A DNA stretch of 64,000 nucleotides from Paraburkholderia solitsugae (GCF_013177695.1 NZ_WOEY01000083.1:62001-126000); one strand, 5' to 3'. Shown: positions 34,333 to 43,994, counted from the first letter of the stretch. A program made the numbers and translations. Notes: a model not told the origin generated them from the letters alone.

Positions 34333-34710
34333 ATGCTGTATTTGAAAACATTGATTATCGTCGTTCAGCTGTTGTCGGCACTCGGGGTCATCGGCCTTGT
34401 CTTGCTGCAACACGGCAAAGGCGCCGATATGGGCGCTGCTTTCGGTAGCGGCGCATCGGGCAGCCTGTTCGGCGCGACCGGTTCGGCCAACTTTTTGTCG
34501 CGTACCACGGCCGTCCTCGCAGCCGTGTTTTTTGTAACGACATTGACGCTCACGTACCTCGGTGCGTATCGTGCAAAACCGTCCGCAGGCTTGCTGGGCA
34601 CGGCTGTGACTGCGCCGGTCGCAGCTTCCGCCGCGGCCGCGCCGGTAGGTGGCTCGGCTGTATTGCCGGCGTCGGCTGCATCTGTCCCCGCTACGGACGT
34701 ACCGAAATAA
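34333..34710 (+). CDS. secG: Protein translocase subunit SecG
   Basis: 125 residues. SecG is the two-span accessory subunit of the SecYEG translocon. Helices at about 3-23 and 52-72 flank the signature LLQHGKGADMGAAFGSGASGSLFGATGSANFLSRTTA. The tail is Ala-rich. AGGTGA at 34322 favours the ATG at 34333 over the in-frame GTG at 34324. It follows tpiA and precedes tRNA-Leu, the usual order in Burkholderiaceae. Confidence 0.95.
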   Translation: MLYLKTLIIVVQLLSALGVIGLVLLQHGKGADMGAAFGSGASGSLFGATGSANFLSRTTAVLAAVFFVTTLTLTYLGAYRAKPSAGLLGTAVTAPVAASAAAAPVGGSAVLPASAASVPATDVPK

Positions 34711-34736
34711 ATTTTCGTTCAAAGTGCTTTTGTGCG

Positions 34737-34765
34737 TTGAACAAACTGTTTAGACCAGTTACAAT
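34737..34765 (+). promoter_or_regulatory. tRNA-Leu promoter
   Basis: TTGAAC (34737-34742) and TACAAT (34760-34765) with a 17-base spacer, 57 bases before the tRNA. Confidence 0.7.
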
Positions 34766-34822
34766 CTAAGTCTTGAAGCGATTCGCGGGTTTTATAAGTT
34801 GTTTTCCCGGATTGCAGTTAGT

Positions 34823-34907
34823 GCCGACGTGGTGAAATTGGTAGACACGCTATCTTGAGGGGGTAGTGGCGAAAGCTGTGCGAGTTCGAGTCTCGCCGTC
34901 GGCACCA
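34823..34907 (+). tRNA. tRNA-Leu (anticodon GAG)
   Basis: 85 bases with encoded CCA. Acceptor arms GCCGACG and CGTCGGC pair fully; the anticodon stem CTATC/GGTAG holds the loop TTGAGGG with anticodon GAG; a long variable arm (TGGCGAAAGCTG) and the T loop TTCGAGT are typical of class II tRNA-Leu. It decodes CUC and CUU. Confidence 0.96.
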
Positions 34908-34917
34908 AATGTTATCT

Positions 34918-34954
34918 AAATGCCAGCCGCTTGCTTCGCTTCGGCTGGCATTTT
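34918..34954 (+). terminator. Terminator after tRNA-Leu
   Basis: AAATGCCAGCCG and CGGCTGGCATTTT, a stem of about 12 pairs with a 12-base loop, 11 bases after the tRNA CCA end. It divides the tRNA from the nuo operon. Confidence 0.85.
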
Positions 34955-35068
34955 CACTTCTGACGCGCGGCTTGCGTTGGGCTTGCGGCATGTGCGTTGC
35001 CGAAGTGATTTCGCGTCAGGAGTGCTATGCTCTTGGCGGCATTCAGAACCAACCGATAGAGGATAGTC

Positions 35069-35428
35069 TTGAACCTCGCAGCCTATTTCCCCGTCTTGTT
35101 GTTCCTCGTTGTGGGCACCGGTTTAGGCGTAGCACTGGTCAGCATTGGCAAGATCCTCGGTCCCAACAAGCCCGATACCGAGAAAAACGCACCATACGAG
35201 TGCGGCTTCGAAGCATTCGAAGATGCGCGCATGAAGTTCGATGTGCGCTACTACCTCGTCGCCATTCTCTTCATCATTTTCGACCTTGAAACCGCGTTCC
35301 TGTTTCCGTGGGGTGTGGCCCTGCGCGACATCGGCTGGCCTGGCTTCATGGCGATGATGATTTTCCTGCTCGAATTCCTGTTGGGCTTCGCCTATATCTG
35401 GAAGAAGGGCGGCCTCGACTGGGAATGA
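35069..35428 (+). CDS. nuoA: NADH-quinone oxidoreductase subunit A
   Basis: 119 residues, three membrane helices. First subunit gene of complex I, which couples NADH oxidation to proton pumping. Marks are PNKPDTEKNAPYECGFEAFEDARMKFDVRYYLVAILFIIFDLE. The start is TTG at 35069 with AGAGGATAG upstream; no ATG fits the family N-terminus MNLAAYFPVLLFLVVG. A TATGCT at 35026-35031 may be the -10 of the operon. It heads fourteen nuo genes in the order A to N. Confidence 0.95.
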   Translation: MNLAAYFPVLLFLVVGTGLGVALVSIGKILGPNKPDTEKNAPYECGFEAFEDARMKFDVRYYLVAILFIIFDLETAFLFPWGVALRDIGWPGFMAMMIFLLEFLLGFAYIWKKGGLDWE

Positions 35429-35491
35429 TGGATTAATCGCCGGTTTGCGTGGGTGGCCAAGGCTTGCCACCCCGTCTGGAGTGGAAAGCAA

Positions 35492-35971
35492 ATGAGTATC
35501 GAAGGGGTCTTGAAGGAAGGGTTTGTCACCACGACGGCAGACAAACTGATCAACTGGACGCGCACCGGCTCGTTGTGGCCGATGACGTTCGGTCTCGCGT
35601 GCTGCGCGGTCGAGATGATGCATGCGGGCGCTGCCCGTTATGACCTTGACCGTTTCGGCGTGGTGTTTCGTCCGAGTCCGCGTCAGTCGGACGTGATGAT
35701 CGTCGCCGGCACGCTGTGCAACAAGATGGCGCCGGCTCTGCGTAAGGTCTACGATCAGATGGCCGAGCCGCGCTGGGTGATTTCGATGGGCTCGTGCGCG
35801 AACGGCGGCGGCTACTACCACTATTCCTATTCGGTAGTGCGCGGCTGCGACCGGATCGTACCGGTCGACGTCTATGTGCCGGGTTGCCCGCCTACGGCGG
35901 AAGCGCTGGTGTATGGCGTGATCCAGCTGCAGGCCAAGATCCGTCGCACCAACACCATCGCCCGTCAATAA
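35492..35971 (+). CDS. nuoB: NADH-quinone oxidoreductase subunit B
   Basis: 159 residues. NuoB holds cluster N2, the last iron-sulphur centre before quinone, in the peripheral arm. The four expected Cys ligands are Cys37 and Cys38 in [11 protein letters not shown], Cys102 in [10 protein letters not shown] and Cys132 in [13 protein letters not shown] at 35492 begins [11 protein letters not shown]; the frame could be extended to 35453 but GTGGAAAGCA just upstream serves as ribosome binding site. It is 63 bases after nuoA. Confidence 0.96.
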
Positions 35972-35992
35972 GGCCAACGCCTCCCCCACAAT

Positions 35993-36595
35993 ATGGCAAG
36001 CAAACTCGAGACCCTGAAAGCGAACCTCGAGGCGGCCTTTGGCGGCCTCCTGCTGAGCACCACCGAGGCAATCGGTGAGTTGACGATCGTCGTGAAGGCG
36101 AGCGACTACATTCACGTGGCAACGCGTCTGCGCGACGACCGCTCGCTCGGTTTCGAGCAGTTGATGGATCTGTGCGGCGTCGACTATCAGACCTACGGCG
36201 ATGGCGCATACGACGGTCCGCGTTTCGCGGCCGTTCTGCATTTGTTGTCGGTGCAGAACAACTGGCGTCTGCGTCTGCGTGTGTTTGCACCCGACGACGA
36301 AGTGCCGATCGTCGCGTCAGTCGTCGATATCTGGAGTTCGGCCAACTGGTACGAGCGCGAAGCATTCGACCTGTACGGCATCGTCTTCGAGGGTCACCCG
36401 GACCTGCGCCGCATCCTGACCGACTACGGTTTCATTGGTCACCCGTTCCGTAAAGATTTCCCTGTCTCCGGCTACGTCGAAATGCGTTACGACCCGGAAG
36501 AGAAGCGCGTCGTCTATCAGCCTGTGACGATCGAGCCGCGGGAAATCACGCCGCGCGTGATCCGCGAGGATCGCTATGGCGGTCTGAAACACTAA
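35993..36595 (+). CDS. nuoC: NADH-quinone oxidoreductase subunit C
   Basis: 200 residues, free-standing NuoC (30 kDa subunit), not fused to NuoD as in E. coli. The signature WYEREAFDLYGIVFEGHPDLRRILTDYGFIGHPFRKDFP lies at about 118-156. It forms part of the hydrophilic arm next to NuoD. It is 21 bases after nuoB and 9 bases before nuoD. Confidence 0.96.
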   Translation: MASKLETLKANLEAAFGGLLLSTTEAIGELTIVVKASDYIHVATRLRDDRSLGFEQLMDLCGVDYQTYGDGAYDGPRFAAVLHLLSVQNNWRLRLRVFAPDDEVPIVASVVDIWSSANWYEREAFDLYGIVFEGHPDLRRILTDYGFIGHPFRKDFPVSGYVEMRYDPEEKRVVYQPVTIEPREITPRVIREDRYGGLKH

Positions 36596-36604
36596 GAGAA
36601 CGCC

Positions 36605-37858
36605 ATGGCAGAGATCAAGAACTACACGCTCAACTTCGGTCCGCAGCACCCGGCCGCGCACGGCGTGCTGCGCCTCGTGCTCGAACTCGACGGCGAAGTC
36701 ATCCAGCGCGCCGATCCGCACATCGGCCTCCTGCATCGCGCGACTGAAAAGCTCGCGGAAACCAAAACCTTCATCCAGTCCGTGCCGTATATGGACCGCC
36801 TCGACTACGTGTCGATGATGGTCAACGAGCACGGCTACGTGATGGCGATTGAAAAGCTGCTTGGCATCGAAGTGCCGATTCGCGCGCAGTACATCCGCGT
36901 GATGTTCGACGAAGTCACGCGGGTGCTGAACCACCTGATGTGGATTGGCGCACACGCGCTCGACGTCGGCGCGATGGCGGTGTTCCTGTATGCGTTCCGT
37001 GAGCGCGAAGACCTGATGGACGTCTACGAGGCGGTCTCCGGTGCGCGGATGCACGCGGCTTACTACCGTCCGGGTGGCGTGTACCGCGATCTGCCTGACG
37101 CAATGCCGCAATACAAAGCGTCGAAGATCCGCAATGCGAAGGCGTTGTCGAGGATGAACGAGAACCGTCAAGGTTCGCTGCTCGACTTCATCGACGATTT
37201 CTTTACGCGTTTCCCGAAGTGCGTCGACGAATACGAAACGCTGCTCACCGACAACCGGATCTGGAAGCAACGTCTGGTCGGTATCGGTGTGGTTAGCCCG
37301 GAACGCGCGCTGAACCTCGGTATGACCGGCGCGATGTTGCGCGGCTCGGGTATCGAGTGGGATCTGCGCAAGAAACAGCCGTACGAAGTCTACGACAAGC
37401 TCGATTTCGACATTCCGGTCGGCGTTAACGGCGACTGTTATGACCGATATCTGGTTCGCGTCGAAGAAATGCGCCAGTCCACGCGAATTGTGAAACAGTG
37501 CATTGAGTGGCTGCGTAAGAATCCGGGGCCGGTGATGGTCGACAATCACAAGGTTGCGCCGCCTTCGCGGGTCGGCATGAAGTCGAACATGGAAGAGCTG
37601 ATTCACCACTTCAAGCTCTTCTCGGAAGGCTTCCACGTACCGGAAGGCGAAGCGTATGCGGCCGTCGAACATCCGAAGGGCGAGTTCGGTATCTACCTGA
37701 TCTCGGACGGTGCGAACAAGCCGTATCGCCTGAAGATTCGCGCGCCGGGCTATGCGCATCTGTCCACGCTCGATGAAATGGCGCGCGGTCACATGATCGC
37801 CGACGCTGTGACGATCATCGGTACGCAGGACATCGTGTTCGGCGAAGTGGATCGCTAG
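36605..37858 (+). CDS. nuoD: NADH-quinone oxidoreductase subunit D
   Basis: 417 residues, the 49 kDa subunit that forms the quinone pocket with NuoB. Marks are the N-terminal NFGPQHPAAHGVLRLVLELDGEV with the His region that contacts quinone, IGLLHRATEKLAE, PYMDRLDYVSMM and the C-terminal DIVFGEVDR with the Asp end typical of the family. ATG at 36605 is nine bases after the nuoC stop. A 131-base gap follows before nuoE. Confidence 0.96.
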   Translation: MAEIKNYTLNFGPQHPAAHGVLRLVLELDGEVIQRADPHIGLLHRATEKLAETKTFIQSVPYMDRLDYVSMMVNEHGYVMAIEKLLGIEVPIRAQYIRVMFDEVTRVLNHLMWIGAHALDVGAMAVFLYAFREREDLMDVYEAVSGARMHAAYYRPGGVYRDLPDAMPQYKASKIRNAKALSRMNENRQGSLLDFIDDFFTRFPKCVDEYETLLTDNRIWKQRLVGIGVVSPERALNLGMTGAMLRGSGIEWDLRKKQPYEVYDKLDFDIPVGVNGDCYDRYLVRVEEMRQSTRIVKQCIEWLRKNPGPVMVDNHKVAPPSRVGMKSNMEELIHHFKLFSEGFHVPEGEAYAAVEHPKGEFGIYLISDGANKPYRLKIRAPGYAHLSTLDEMARGHMIADAVTIIGTQDIVFGEVDR

Positions 37859-37989
37859 GACGTATTCATCGGCGCGCGTCTTCAGATTGCACCGAAGCGC
37901 GCGTCAAGAAAAGGAACGCCGGGTCTGTCGCAGCATGATGTGAGCGACGGGTTTTCGTTCGGTAGGAATTGAAAGAGTCGTGTCTGAAA

Positions 37990-38475
37990 ATGATCTCAGC
38001 TGAAGGCCTGAAAGAAATCGATCGTGCGATCGCGAAGTATCCCGCCGATCAGAAACAGTCCGCCGTGATGTCGGCGCTGGCTACTGCTCAGGAAGAGCAT
38101 GGCTGGCTGTCGCCCGAACTCATGCAGTTCGTCGCGGACTATCTCGGCATGCCGGCGGTCGCCGTGCAGGAGGTGGCTACCTTCTACACGATGTACGAGA
38201 CCTCGCCGGTCGGCAAGTACAAGATCACGCTCTGCACGAACCTGCCGTGCCAGCTCGGCCCGGACGGCGGCTCTGACAGCGCCGCTGAATATCTGAAGCA
38301 GAAGCTCGGCATCGACTTCGGCGAAACCACGGCTGACGGCAAGTTCACCTTGAAAGAAGGTGAGTGCATGGGCTCGTGCGGCGATGCGCCGGTGATGCTG
38401 GTGAACAACCATCGCATGTGCAGCTTCATGAGCCGCGCGAAGATCGACCAGCTGCTCGAGGAACTTTCGAAATGA
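37990..38475 (+). CDS. nuoE: NADH-quinone oxidoreductase subunit E
   Basis: 161 residues, thioredoxin-like 24 kDa subunit with 2Fe-2S cluster N1a. Cluster ligands are Cys82 and Cys87 in LCTNLPCQLG and Cys126 and Cys130 in ECMGSCGDAP. I prefer the ATG at 37990 (MISAEGLKEI, family-like). A TTG at 37969, seven codons upstream, has a better placed AGGAA and is the alternative. The stop overlaps the nuoF start by four bases (ATGA). Confidence 0.93.
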   Translation: MISAEGLKEIDRAIAKYPADQKQSAVMSALATAQEEHGWLSPELMQFVADYLGMPAVAVQEVATFYTMYETSPVGKYKITLCTNLPCQLGPDGGSDSAAEYLKQKLGIDFGETTADGKFTLKEGECMGSCGDAPVMLVNNHRMCSFMSRAKIDQLLEELSK

Positions 38476-39800
38476 CGTCTTTACACGATCGTCACATCAA
38501 ACCGCTGATTCTTGCCGGCCTGAACGGCGAAAACTGGCATCTCGAAGACTATGTGGCGCGCGGCGGTTACGCTCAGCTGCGCCGTATTCTGGAAGAAAAG
38601 ATTCCGCCCGAACAGGTGATCGCCGACGTCAAGGCGTCGGGTCTGCGCGGCCGCGGCGGTGCGGGCTTCCCGACCGGTCTGAAGTGGAGTTTCATGCCGC
38701 GTCAGTTCCCGGGGCAGAAGTACCTCGTCTGCAATTCGGACGAAGGCGAACCGGGCACGTTCAAAGACCGCGACATCCTGCGTTTCAATCCGCACTCGCT
38801 GATTGAAGGCATGGCCATCGGCGCGTATGCGATGGGCATCACGGTCGGCTACAACTATATCCACGGCGAAATCTGGGAAGTCTACAAGCGCTTTGAACAA
38901 GCCTTGGAAGAGGCTCGCCGCGCCGGGTTCCTCGGCGACAACATCATGGGTTCGGGCTTCTCGTTCGAACTGCATGCGCACCACGGTTACGGCGCCTACA
39001 TTTGCGGCGAAGAGACCGCGCTGCTCGAATCGCTCGAAGGCAAGAAAGGTCAGCCGCGCTTCAAGCCGCCGTTCCCGGCGAGCTTCGGCGTGTACGGCAA
39101 GCCGACCACGATCAACAACACCGAGACGTTCGCGGCCGTGCCGTTCCTGCTCGCGATCGGTCCGCAGAACTACCTCGAGATCGGCAAGCCGAACAACGGC
39201 GGCACGAAGATTTTCTCGGTGGCAGGCGACGTGGAGCGTCCGGGCAACTATGAAGTTCCGCTCGGCACGCCGTTCGCAACGCTGATGGAACTCGCCGGTG
39301 GCATGCGCGGCGGCAAGAAGATCAAGGCGGTGATTCCTGGCGGCTCGTCGGCGCCGGTGATCCCGGGCGACATCATGATGCAGACCGACATGGACTACGA
39401 CGCGATCGCCAAGGCTGGCTCGATGCTCGGTTCCGGCGCGGTCATCGTGATGGACGAGACGCGTTGCATGGTGCGTTCGCTGCTGCGTCTGTCGTATTTC
39501 TATTACGAAGAGTCGTGCGGTCAGTGCACGCCGTGCCGCGAAGGCACCGGCTGGCTGTATCGCGTCGTGCATCGTATCGAGCACGGGCTCGGCCGTCCGG
39601 AAGATCTGGATCTGCTGAACTCGGTTGCTGAGAACATCATGGGCCGCACGATTTGCGCGCTCGGCGATGCAGCGGCCATGCCGGTTCGCGGCATGCTCAA
39701 GCACTACTGGGACGAATTCGAATACCACGTCGCCCACAAGCATTGCCTCGTCGGCGGTCACGCTGGTGCGGCAACGGCGTCAGAAACAGTGGCTGCCTGA
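38472..39800 (+). CDS. nuoF: NADH-quinone oxidoreductase subunit F
   Basis: 442 residues, the 51 kDa NADH-binding flavoprotein. The FMN/NADH site is GLRGRGGAGFPTGLKWSFMP (about 57-76) and the later NSDEGEPGTFKDRDI and GAYICGEETALLESLEG; cluster N3 ligands are the three Cys of ESCGQCTPCREG near 345-355 and a fourth in RTICALGDAAAMP. It starts within the nuoE stop. The 110-base gap after it has no gene. Confidence 0.96.
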   Translation: MTSLHDRHIKPLILAGLNGENWHLEDYVARGGYAQLRRILEEKIPPEQVIADVKASGLRGRGGAGFPTGLKWSFMPRQFPGQKYLVCNSDEGEPGTFKDRDILRFNPHSLIEGMAIGAYAMGITVGYNYIHGEIWEVYKRFEQALEEARRAGFLGDNIMGSGFSFELHAHHGYGAYICGEETALLESLEGKKGQPRFKPPFPASFGVYGKPTTINNTETFAAVPFLLAIGPQNYLEIGKPNNGGTKIFSVAGDVERPGNYEVPLGTPFATLMELAGGMRGGKKIKAVIPGGSSAPVIPGDIMMQTDMDYDAIAKAGSMLGSGAVIVMDETRCMVRSLLRLSYFYYEESCGQCTPCREGTGWLYRVVHRIEHGLGRPEDLDLLNSVAENIMGRTICALGDAAAMPVRGMLKHYWDEFEYHVAHKHCLVGGHAGAATASETVAA

Positions 39801-39910
39801 GTACGCCGAACAGCGCACCAGAACACGTCAACCGCGGGATTCATCGCCTGAAACGGGCGCTGAACAGGGCGAACGATTGAGCGGTAACAGGTTAAGGAAG
39901 ATTGACCATC

Positions 39911-42244
39911 ATGGTTGAACTTGAAATAGACGGCAAGAAAGTAGAGGTGCCTGAAGGCAGCATGGTGATCCAGGCTGCGCATAAGGTCGACACGTACATT
40001 CCTCACTTCTGCTATCACAAGAAGCTGTCGATTGCGGCCAACTGCCGGATGTGTCTAGTCGATGTCGAAAAGATGCCGAAGGCCGTGCCTGCATGCGCCA
40101 CGCCGGTGTCGGCCGGCATGATCGTGCGCACCAAGTCTGAGAAGGCGGTGAAGGGCCAGCAAGCCGTGATGGAATTCCTGCTGATCAACCACCCTCTGGA
40201 TTGCCCGATCTGCGATCAGGGCGGTGAGTGCCAGCTGCAGGATCTGGCCGTGGGCTACGGCAAATCGTCGTCGCGTTATAGCGAAGAGAAGCGCGTGGTG
40301 TTCCACAAGAACGTCGGCCCGCTGATCTCGATGGAAGAAATGTCGCGCTGCATTCACTGCACGCGTTGCGTCCGCTTCGGCCAGGAAGTCGCCGGCGTGA
40401 TGGAACTCGGCATGCTGGGCCGCGGCGAGCATTCGGAAATCACGTCGTTCGTCGGCAAGACGGTCGACTCCGAACTGTCGGGCAACATGATCGATCTGTG
40501 CCCGGTCGGCGCATTGACCAGCAAGCCGTTCCGTTACAGCGCCCGCACGTGGGAACTGTCGCGCCGCAAGTCGGTGAGCCCGCACGATTCCGTCGGCGCG
40601 AACCTTGTGGTGCAAGTCAAGAACAACCGCGTGATGCGGGTTCTGCCGTTCGAAAACGAATCCATCAACGAATGCTGGATTTCGGACAAGGACCGCTTCT
40701 CGTACGAAGCGCTGAATAGCCCGGAACGTCTCACGCAGCCGATGCTCAAGCAAGGCGGCAAGTGGGTCGAGACTGACTGGCAAACCGCGCTCGAATATGT
40801 GGTCAAGGGGCTGAAGGGCATCAAGGGCGACCACGGCGCGAACGCGCTGGCCGTTCTCGGTAGCGCCCACAGCACCGTCGAAGAACTTTTCCTGTTGAAG
40901 CAGTTGGCGCAAGCGGTCGGTACGCCTAACGTCGACTTCCGTCTGCGTCAGTCGGATTTCTCCGCGCCCGTCAACGGTGCGCCGTGGCTTGGCACGACGA
41001 TCGCCGATCTGTCGAACGTGGATTCGGCGCTCGTGATCGGTTCGGATCTGCGCCGCGATCATCCGCTGTTTGCCGCGCGTCTGCGTCAAGCCGCCAAGAG
41101 CGGTACGAAGCTCACGCTGGTGCAAGCCACCAACGACGACGCGATGATCCCGCAAGCGCGACGTGTCGTTGCTGCGCCGTCGGCATGGCTCGACGCACTG
41201 GCCGGCATCGCCGGCGCGGTGTCGGAAGCAAACGGCGTGGCACTGCCGGAAGCCTTCGCCGGCACGCAGCCGACGGACGCCAACAAACAAGTCGCGAAGT
41301 CGCTCGCCACCGGCGAACACCGTGTGGTGCTGCTCGGCAACGGCGCGGTCCGTCATCCGGACTTCGCCGCGATTCACGCTGCGGCGCAATGGATTGCAGG
41401 CGCGACCGGCGCAACGCTGGGTTTCCTGACGGAAGCGGCCAACACGGTCGGTGCGCATCTCGTGAACGCGTTGCCGGGCGAGGGTGGTTTGAACGCTCGC
41501 GAAGTGTTCGAGCAACCGCGCAAGGGTTATGTGTTGCTGAACGTCGAGCCGGAATTCGACGCGGCCAATCCGGCGCAGGCTTTGGCCGCGCTGAAGCAAG
41601 CTGAAATGGTCGTCGTGATGTCGCCGTTCCAGATGGGTGCTGAATACGCTGACGTCCTGCTGCCGATCGCACCGTTCACGGAAACGGCCGGCACGTTCGT
41701 CAATGCTGAAGGTACCGTGCAGACGTTCAACGGCGTCGTGCGCCCGCTCGGCGACACGCGTCCGGCATGGAAGGTCTTGCGTGTGTTGGGCAGCCTGCTC
41801 GGCGTACCTGGCTTCGAATTCGACACGTCGGAAGAAGTGCGCGCGGCAGCCCTCGGCGATGGCGAGATCAAGTCGCGTCTGTCGAACAAGACGGGTGTCA
41901 CGGTTGCATGCGGCAAGGCAGCGAAGGCAGCGGAAGGCAAGTTCGAGCGTATCGCCGACGTGCCGATTTATCACGCCGACGCGCTGGTGCGTCGCGCTGA
42001 GTCGCTGCACCTGACGGCAGCGGCGCGCGCAGCGAATTCGGTCGGTCTGCCGGCTGCGCTGTTCGACAAACTGGGTTTGAAGGAAGGCGACGCAGTGCGC
42101 GTGCGCCAGGGCGAGCAATCGGTGCAGTTGCCGGCCGTGCGCGACGCGAATCTTGCGGAGACGGTCGTCCGCGTATCGGCGGCTACGCCCGCCGGTGCCG
42201 CGCTGGGCAGCCTGTTCGGTGAACTGCTGGTGGAGAAGGCGTAA
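39911..42244 (+). CDS. nuoG: NADH-quinone oxidoreductase subunit G
   Basis: 777 residues, the 75 kDa subunit. The N-terminal 2Fe-2S domain uses Cys34, Cys45, Cys48 and Cys62; a His/Cys 4Fe-4S site lies around CPICDQGGECQLQD (about 103-116), and a third cluster in CIHCTRCVRFGQE near 150. The remainder is the molybdopterin-oxidoreductase-like domain, which binds no cofactor in this family. AAGGA before TTGACCATC supports ATG at 39911. Its stop abuts the nuoH ATG without a gap. Confidence 0.95.
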   Translation: MVELEIDGKKVEVPEGSMVIQAAHKVDTYIPHFCYHKKLSIAANCRMCLVDVEKMPKAVPACATPVSAGMIVRTKSEKAVKGQQAVMEFLLINHPLDCPICDQGGECQLQDLAVGYGKSSSRYSEEKRVVFHKNVGPLISMEEMSRCIHCTRCVRFGQEVAGVMELGMLGRGEHSEITSFVGKTVDSELSGNMIDLCPVGALTSKPFRYSARTWELSRRKSVSPHDSVGANLVVQVKNNRVMRVLPFENESINECWISDKDRFSYEALNSPERLTQPMLKQGGKWVETDWQTALEYVVKGLKGIKGDHGANALAVLGSAHSTVEELFLLKQLAQAVGTPNVDFRLRQSDFSAPVNGAPWLGTTIADLSNVDSALVIGSDLRRDHPLFAARLRQAAKSGTKLTLVQATNDDAMIPQARRVVAAPSAWLDALAGIAGAVSEANGVALPEAFAGTQPTDANKQVAKSLATGEHRVVLLGNGAVRHPDFAAIHAAAQWIAGATGATLGFLTEAANTVGAHLVNALPGEGGLNAREVFEQPRKGYVLLNVEPEFDAANPAQALAALKQAEMVVVMSPFQMGAEYADVLLPIAPFTETAGTFVNAEGTVQTFNGVVRPLGDTRPAWKVLRVLGSLLGVPGFEFDTSEEVRAAALGDGEIKSRLSNKTGVTVACGKAAKAAEGKFERIADVPIYHADALVRRAESLHLTAAARAANSVGLPAALFDKLGLKEGDAVRVRQGEQSVQLPAVRDANLAETVVRVSAATPAGAALGSLFGELLVEKA

Positions 42245-43309
42245 ATGAGCTTGTTCGATACGATCAACTCGGGCGGCACCCAGCTTCTCGGTGTGGCATG
42301 GCCCACGGTGTGGGCACTGGTGCGCATCCTGGTGGTGGCCGTCGTGATCCTGCTGTGCGTGGCTTACCTGATTCTCTGGGAGCGTAAGCTGATCGGCTGG
42401 ATGCACGTGCGTCTCGGCCCGAACCGCGTGGGCCCCGCAGGTTTGCTGCAGCCGATCGCCGACGTGCTGAAGCTGTTGCTGAAAGAAGTGATTCAGCCGG
42501 CTCAGGCAAGCCGCTGGATCTACATGATCGCGCCGATCATGGTGGTGGTGCCGGCCTTCGCGGTCTGGGCGGTGATTCCGTTCCAGGCTGGCGCGGTTCT
42601 CGGCGACATCAACGCGGGTCTCTTGTACGCGATCGCGATTTCGTCAGTCGGCGTGTACGGCGTGATCCTGGCCGGCTGGGCGTCGAACTCGAAGTACGCG
42701 TTCCTCGGTGCCATGCGCGCGGCCGCTCAAATGGTCTCGTACGAAATTTCGATGGGCTTTGCTCTCGTCGTCGTGCTGATGACCTCGGGCAGCCTGAATC
42801 TGTCGGATATCGTGACGTCGCAAGAGCGCGGCATTTTCGCCGGCTACGGCTTGAACTTCCTGTCGTGGAACTGGCTGCCGCTCTTGCCGATGTTCGTCGT
42901 GTACTTTATCTCGGGCATCGCCGAAACGAACCGTCACCCGTTCGACGTGGTGGAAGGGGAGTCGGAAATCGTCGCGGGCCACATGATCGATTACTCGGGG
43001 ATGGCGTTTGCGCTGTTCTTCCTCGCCGAGTACATCAACATGATCGTGATCTCGGCATTGGCTGCAACACTGTTCCTCGGCGGCTGGAGCGCACCGTTCG
43101 GCTTCCTGTCGTTTGTCCCGGGCATCGTTTGGCTCGTCGCCAAGGTTTTCTTGCTGCTGTCGGTATTCATCTGGGCGCGTGCCACGTTCCCGCGCTATCG
43201 CTATGACCAGATCATGCGTCTGGGCTGGAAGATTTTCATTCCGGTTTGCGTGGTGTGGCTCATCGTGGTCGGCTTCTGGATCATGTCGCCGTTGAATATC
43301 TGGAAATAA
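42245..43309 (+). CDS. nuoH: NADH-quinone oxidoreductase subunit H
   Basis: 354 residues with about eight membrane helices. NuoH links the peripheral and membrane arms and forms the quinone access channel. Marks are WERKLIGWMHVRLGPNRVGPAGLLQPIADVLKLLLKE (about 41-78), EISMGFALVVVLM and GIAETNRHPFDVVEGESEIVAGHMIDYSGM. The ATG follows directly on the nuoG stop codon. Confidence 0.97.
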   Translation: MSLFDTINSGGTQLLGVAWPTVWALVRILVVAVVILLCVAYLILWERKLIGWMHVRLGPNRVGPAGLLQPIADVLKLLLKEVIQPAQASRWIYMIAPIMVVVPAFAVWAVIPFQAGAVLGDINAGLLYAIAISSVGVYGVILAGWASNSKYAFLGAMRAAAQMVSYEISMGFALVVVLMTSGSLNLSDIVTSQERGIFAGYGLNFLSWNWLPLLPMFVVYFISGIAETNRHPFDVVEGESEIVAGHMIDYSGMAFALFFLAEYINMIVISALAATLFLGGWSAPFGFLSFVPGIVWLVAKVFLLLSVFIWARATFPRYRYDQIMRLGWKIFIPVCVVWLIVVGFWIMSPLNIWK

Positions 43310-43324
43310 AGGGCGGATGAACCC

Positions 43325-43813
43325 ATGACCGCAATCCAAAATTTTTTCAAGACCTTCTTCCTGACGGAACTGCTCAAAGGCCTCGCGCTGACCGGACGTT
43401 ATACGTTCCAGCGCAAGATCACGGTGCAGTTTCCGGAAGAGAAGACCCCGATTTCGCCGCGTTTCCGCGGCCTGCATGCGCTGCGCCGCTATGAAAACGG
43501 CGAAGAGCGGTGCATCGCGTGCAAGCTGTGCGAAGCGGTGTGCCCGGCGCTCGCCATCACGATCGAATCGGAAACCCGTGCGGATAACACGCGCCGCACG
43601 ACGCGTTACGACATCGACCTGACCAAGTGCATCTTCTGCGGTTTCTGCGAAGAGAGCTGCCCGGTCGATTCGATTGTCGAGACGCACATTCTCGAATATC
43701 ACGGCGAAAAGCGCGGCGACCTGTATTTCACGAAGGACATGCTGCTGGCCGTGGGCGATCGCTACGAAGCGGAGATCGCTGCGAACAAGGCAGCCGACGC
43801 ACCGTATCGTTGA
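43325..43813 (+). CDS. nuoI: NADH-quinone oxidoreductase subunit I
   Basis: 162 residues, 8Fe ferredoxin-type subunit with clusters N6a and N6b. The two motifs are CIACKLCEAVCP (Cys63, 66, 69, 73) and CIFCGFCEESCP (Cys102, 105, 108, 112). The N-terminal amphipathic region (NFFKTFFLTELLKGLALTG) contacts the membrane arm. It begins 15 bases after nuoH. Confidence 0.97.
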   Translation: MTAIQNFFKTFFLTELLKGLALTGRYTFQRKITVQFPEEKTPISPRFRGLHALRRYENGEERCIACKLCEAVCPALAITIESETRADNTRRTTRYDIDLTKCIFCGFCEESCPVDSIVETHILEYHGEKRGDLYFTKDMLLAVGDRYEAEIAANKAADAPYR

Positions 43814-43994
43814 AGCGCTTCTGTTGAAGCAGTAAATGCAGCAGTAACACGGCCTGTTGTCGGGCCGAGCGCCGCGGTCTGACCGCCGCGGCACGGCGCA
43901 CTTGTGCGGTTGTTCTGGCGGTTTCGGCCGCTTTTATCCGCCACACGTGCCAAAGAACAATGCCTGACGATGGCCTAACGATGAACCGGTAATC
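43814..43994 (+). other. Gap between nuoI and nuoJ with a GC-rich hairpin
   Basis: 181 bases without a supported gene. GCCGCGG (43871-43877) and CCGCGGC (43886-43892) can pair but no T run follows, so it is not a clear terminator; it may tune mRNA stability within the operon. Confidence 0.35.

Noticed and set aside
34918..34954. The hairpin after tRNA-Leu as an integration (att) site remnant
   Set aside because: No repeat of the tRNA 3' end is seen downstream and no integrase is present; a plain terminator explains it.
40055..42406. A 783-codon open frame antisense to nuoG
   Set aside because: Long antisense frames are usual opposite highly expressed GC-rich genes; the translation is rich in Arg, His and Gln, has no recognisable domain, and the plus-strand NuoG is certain.
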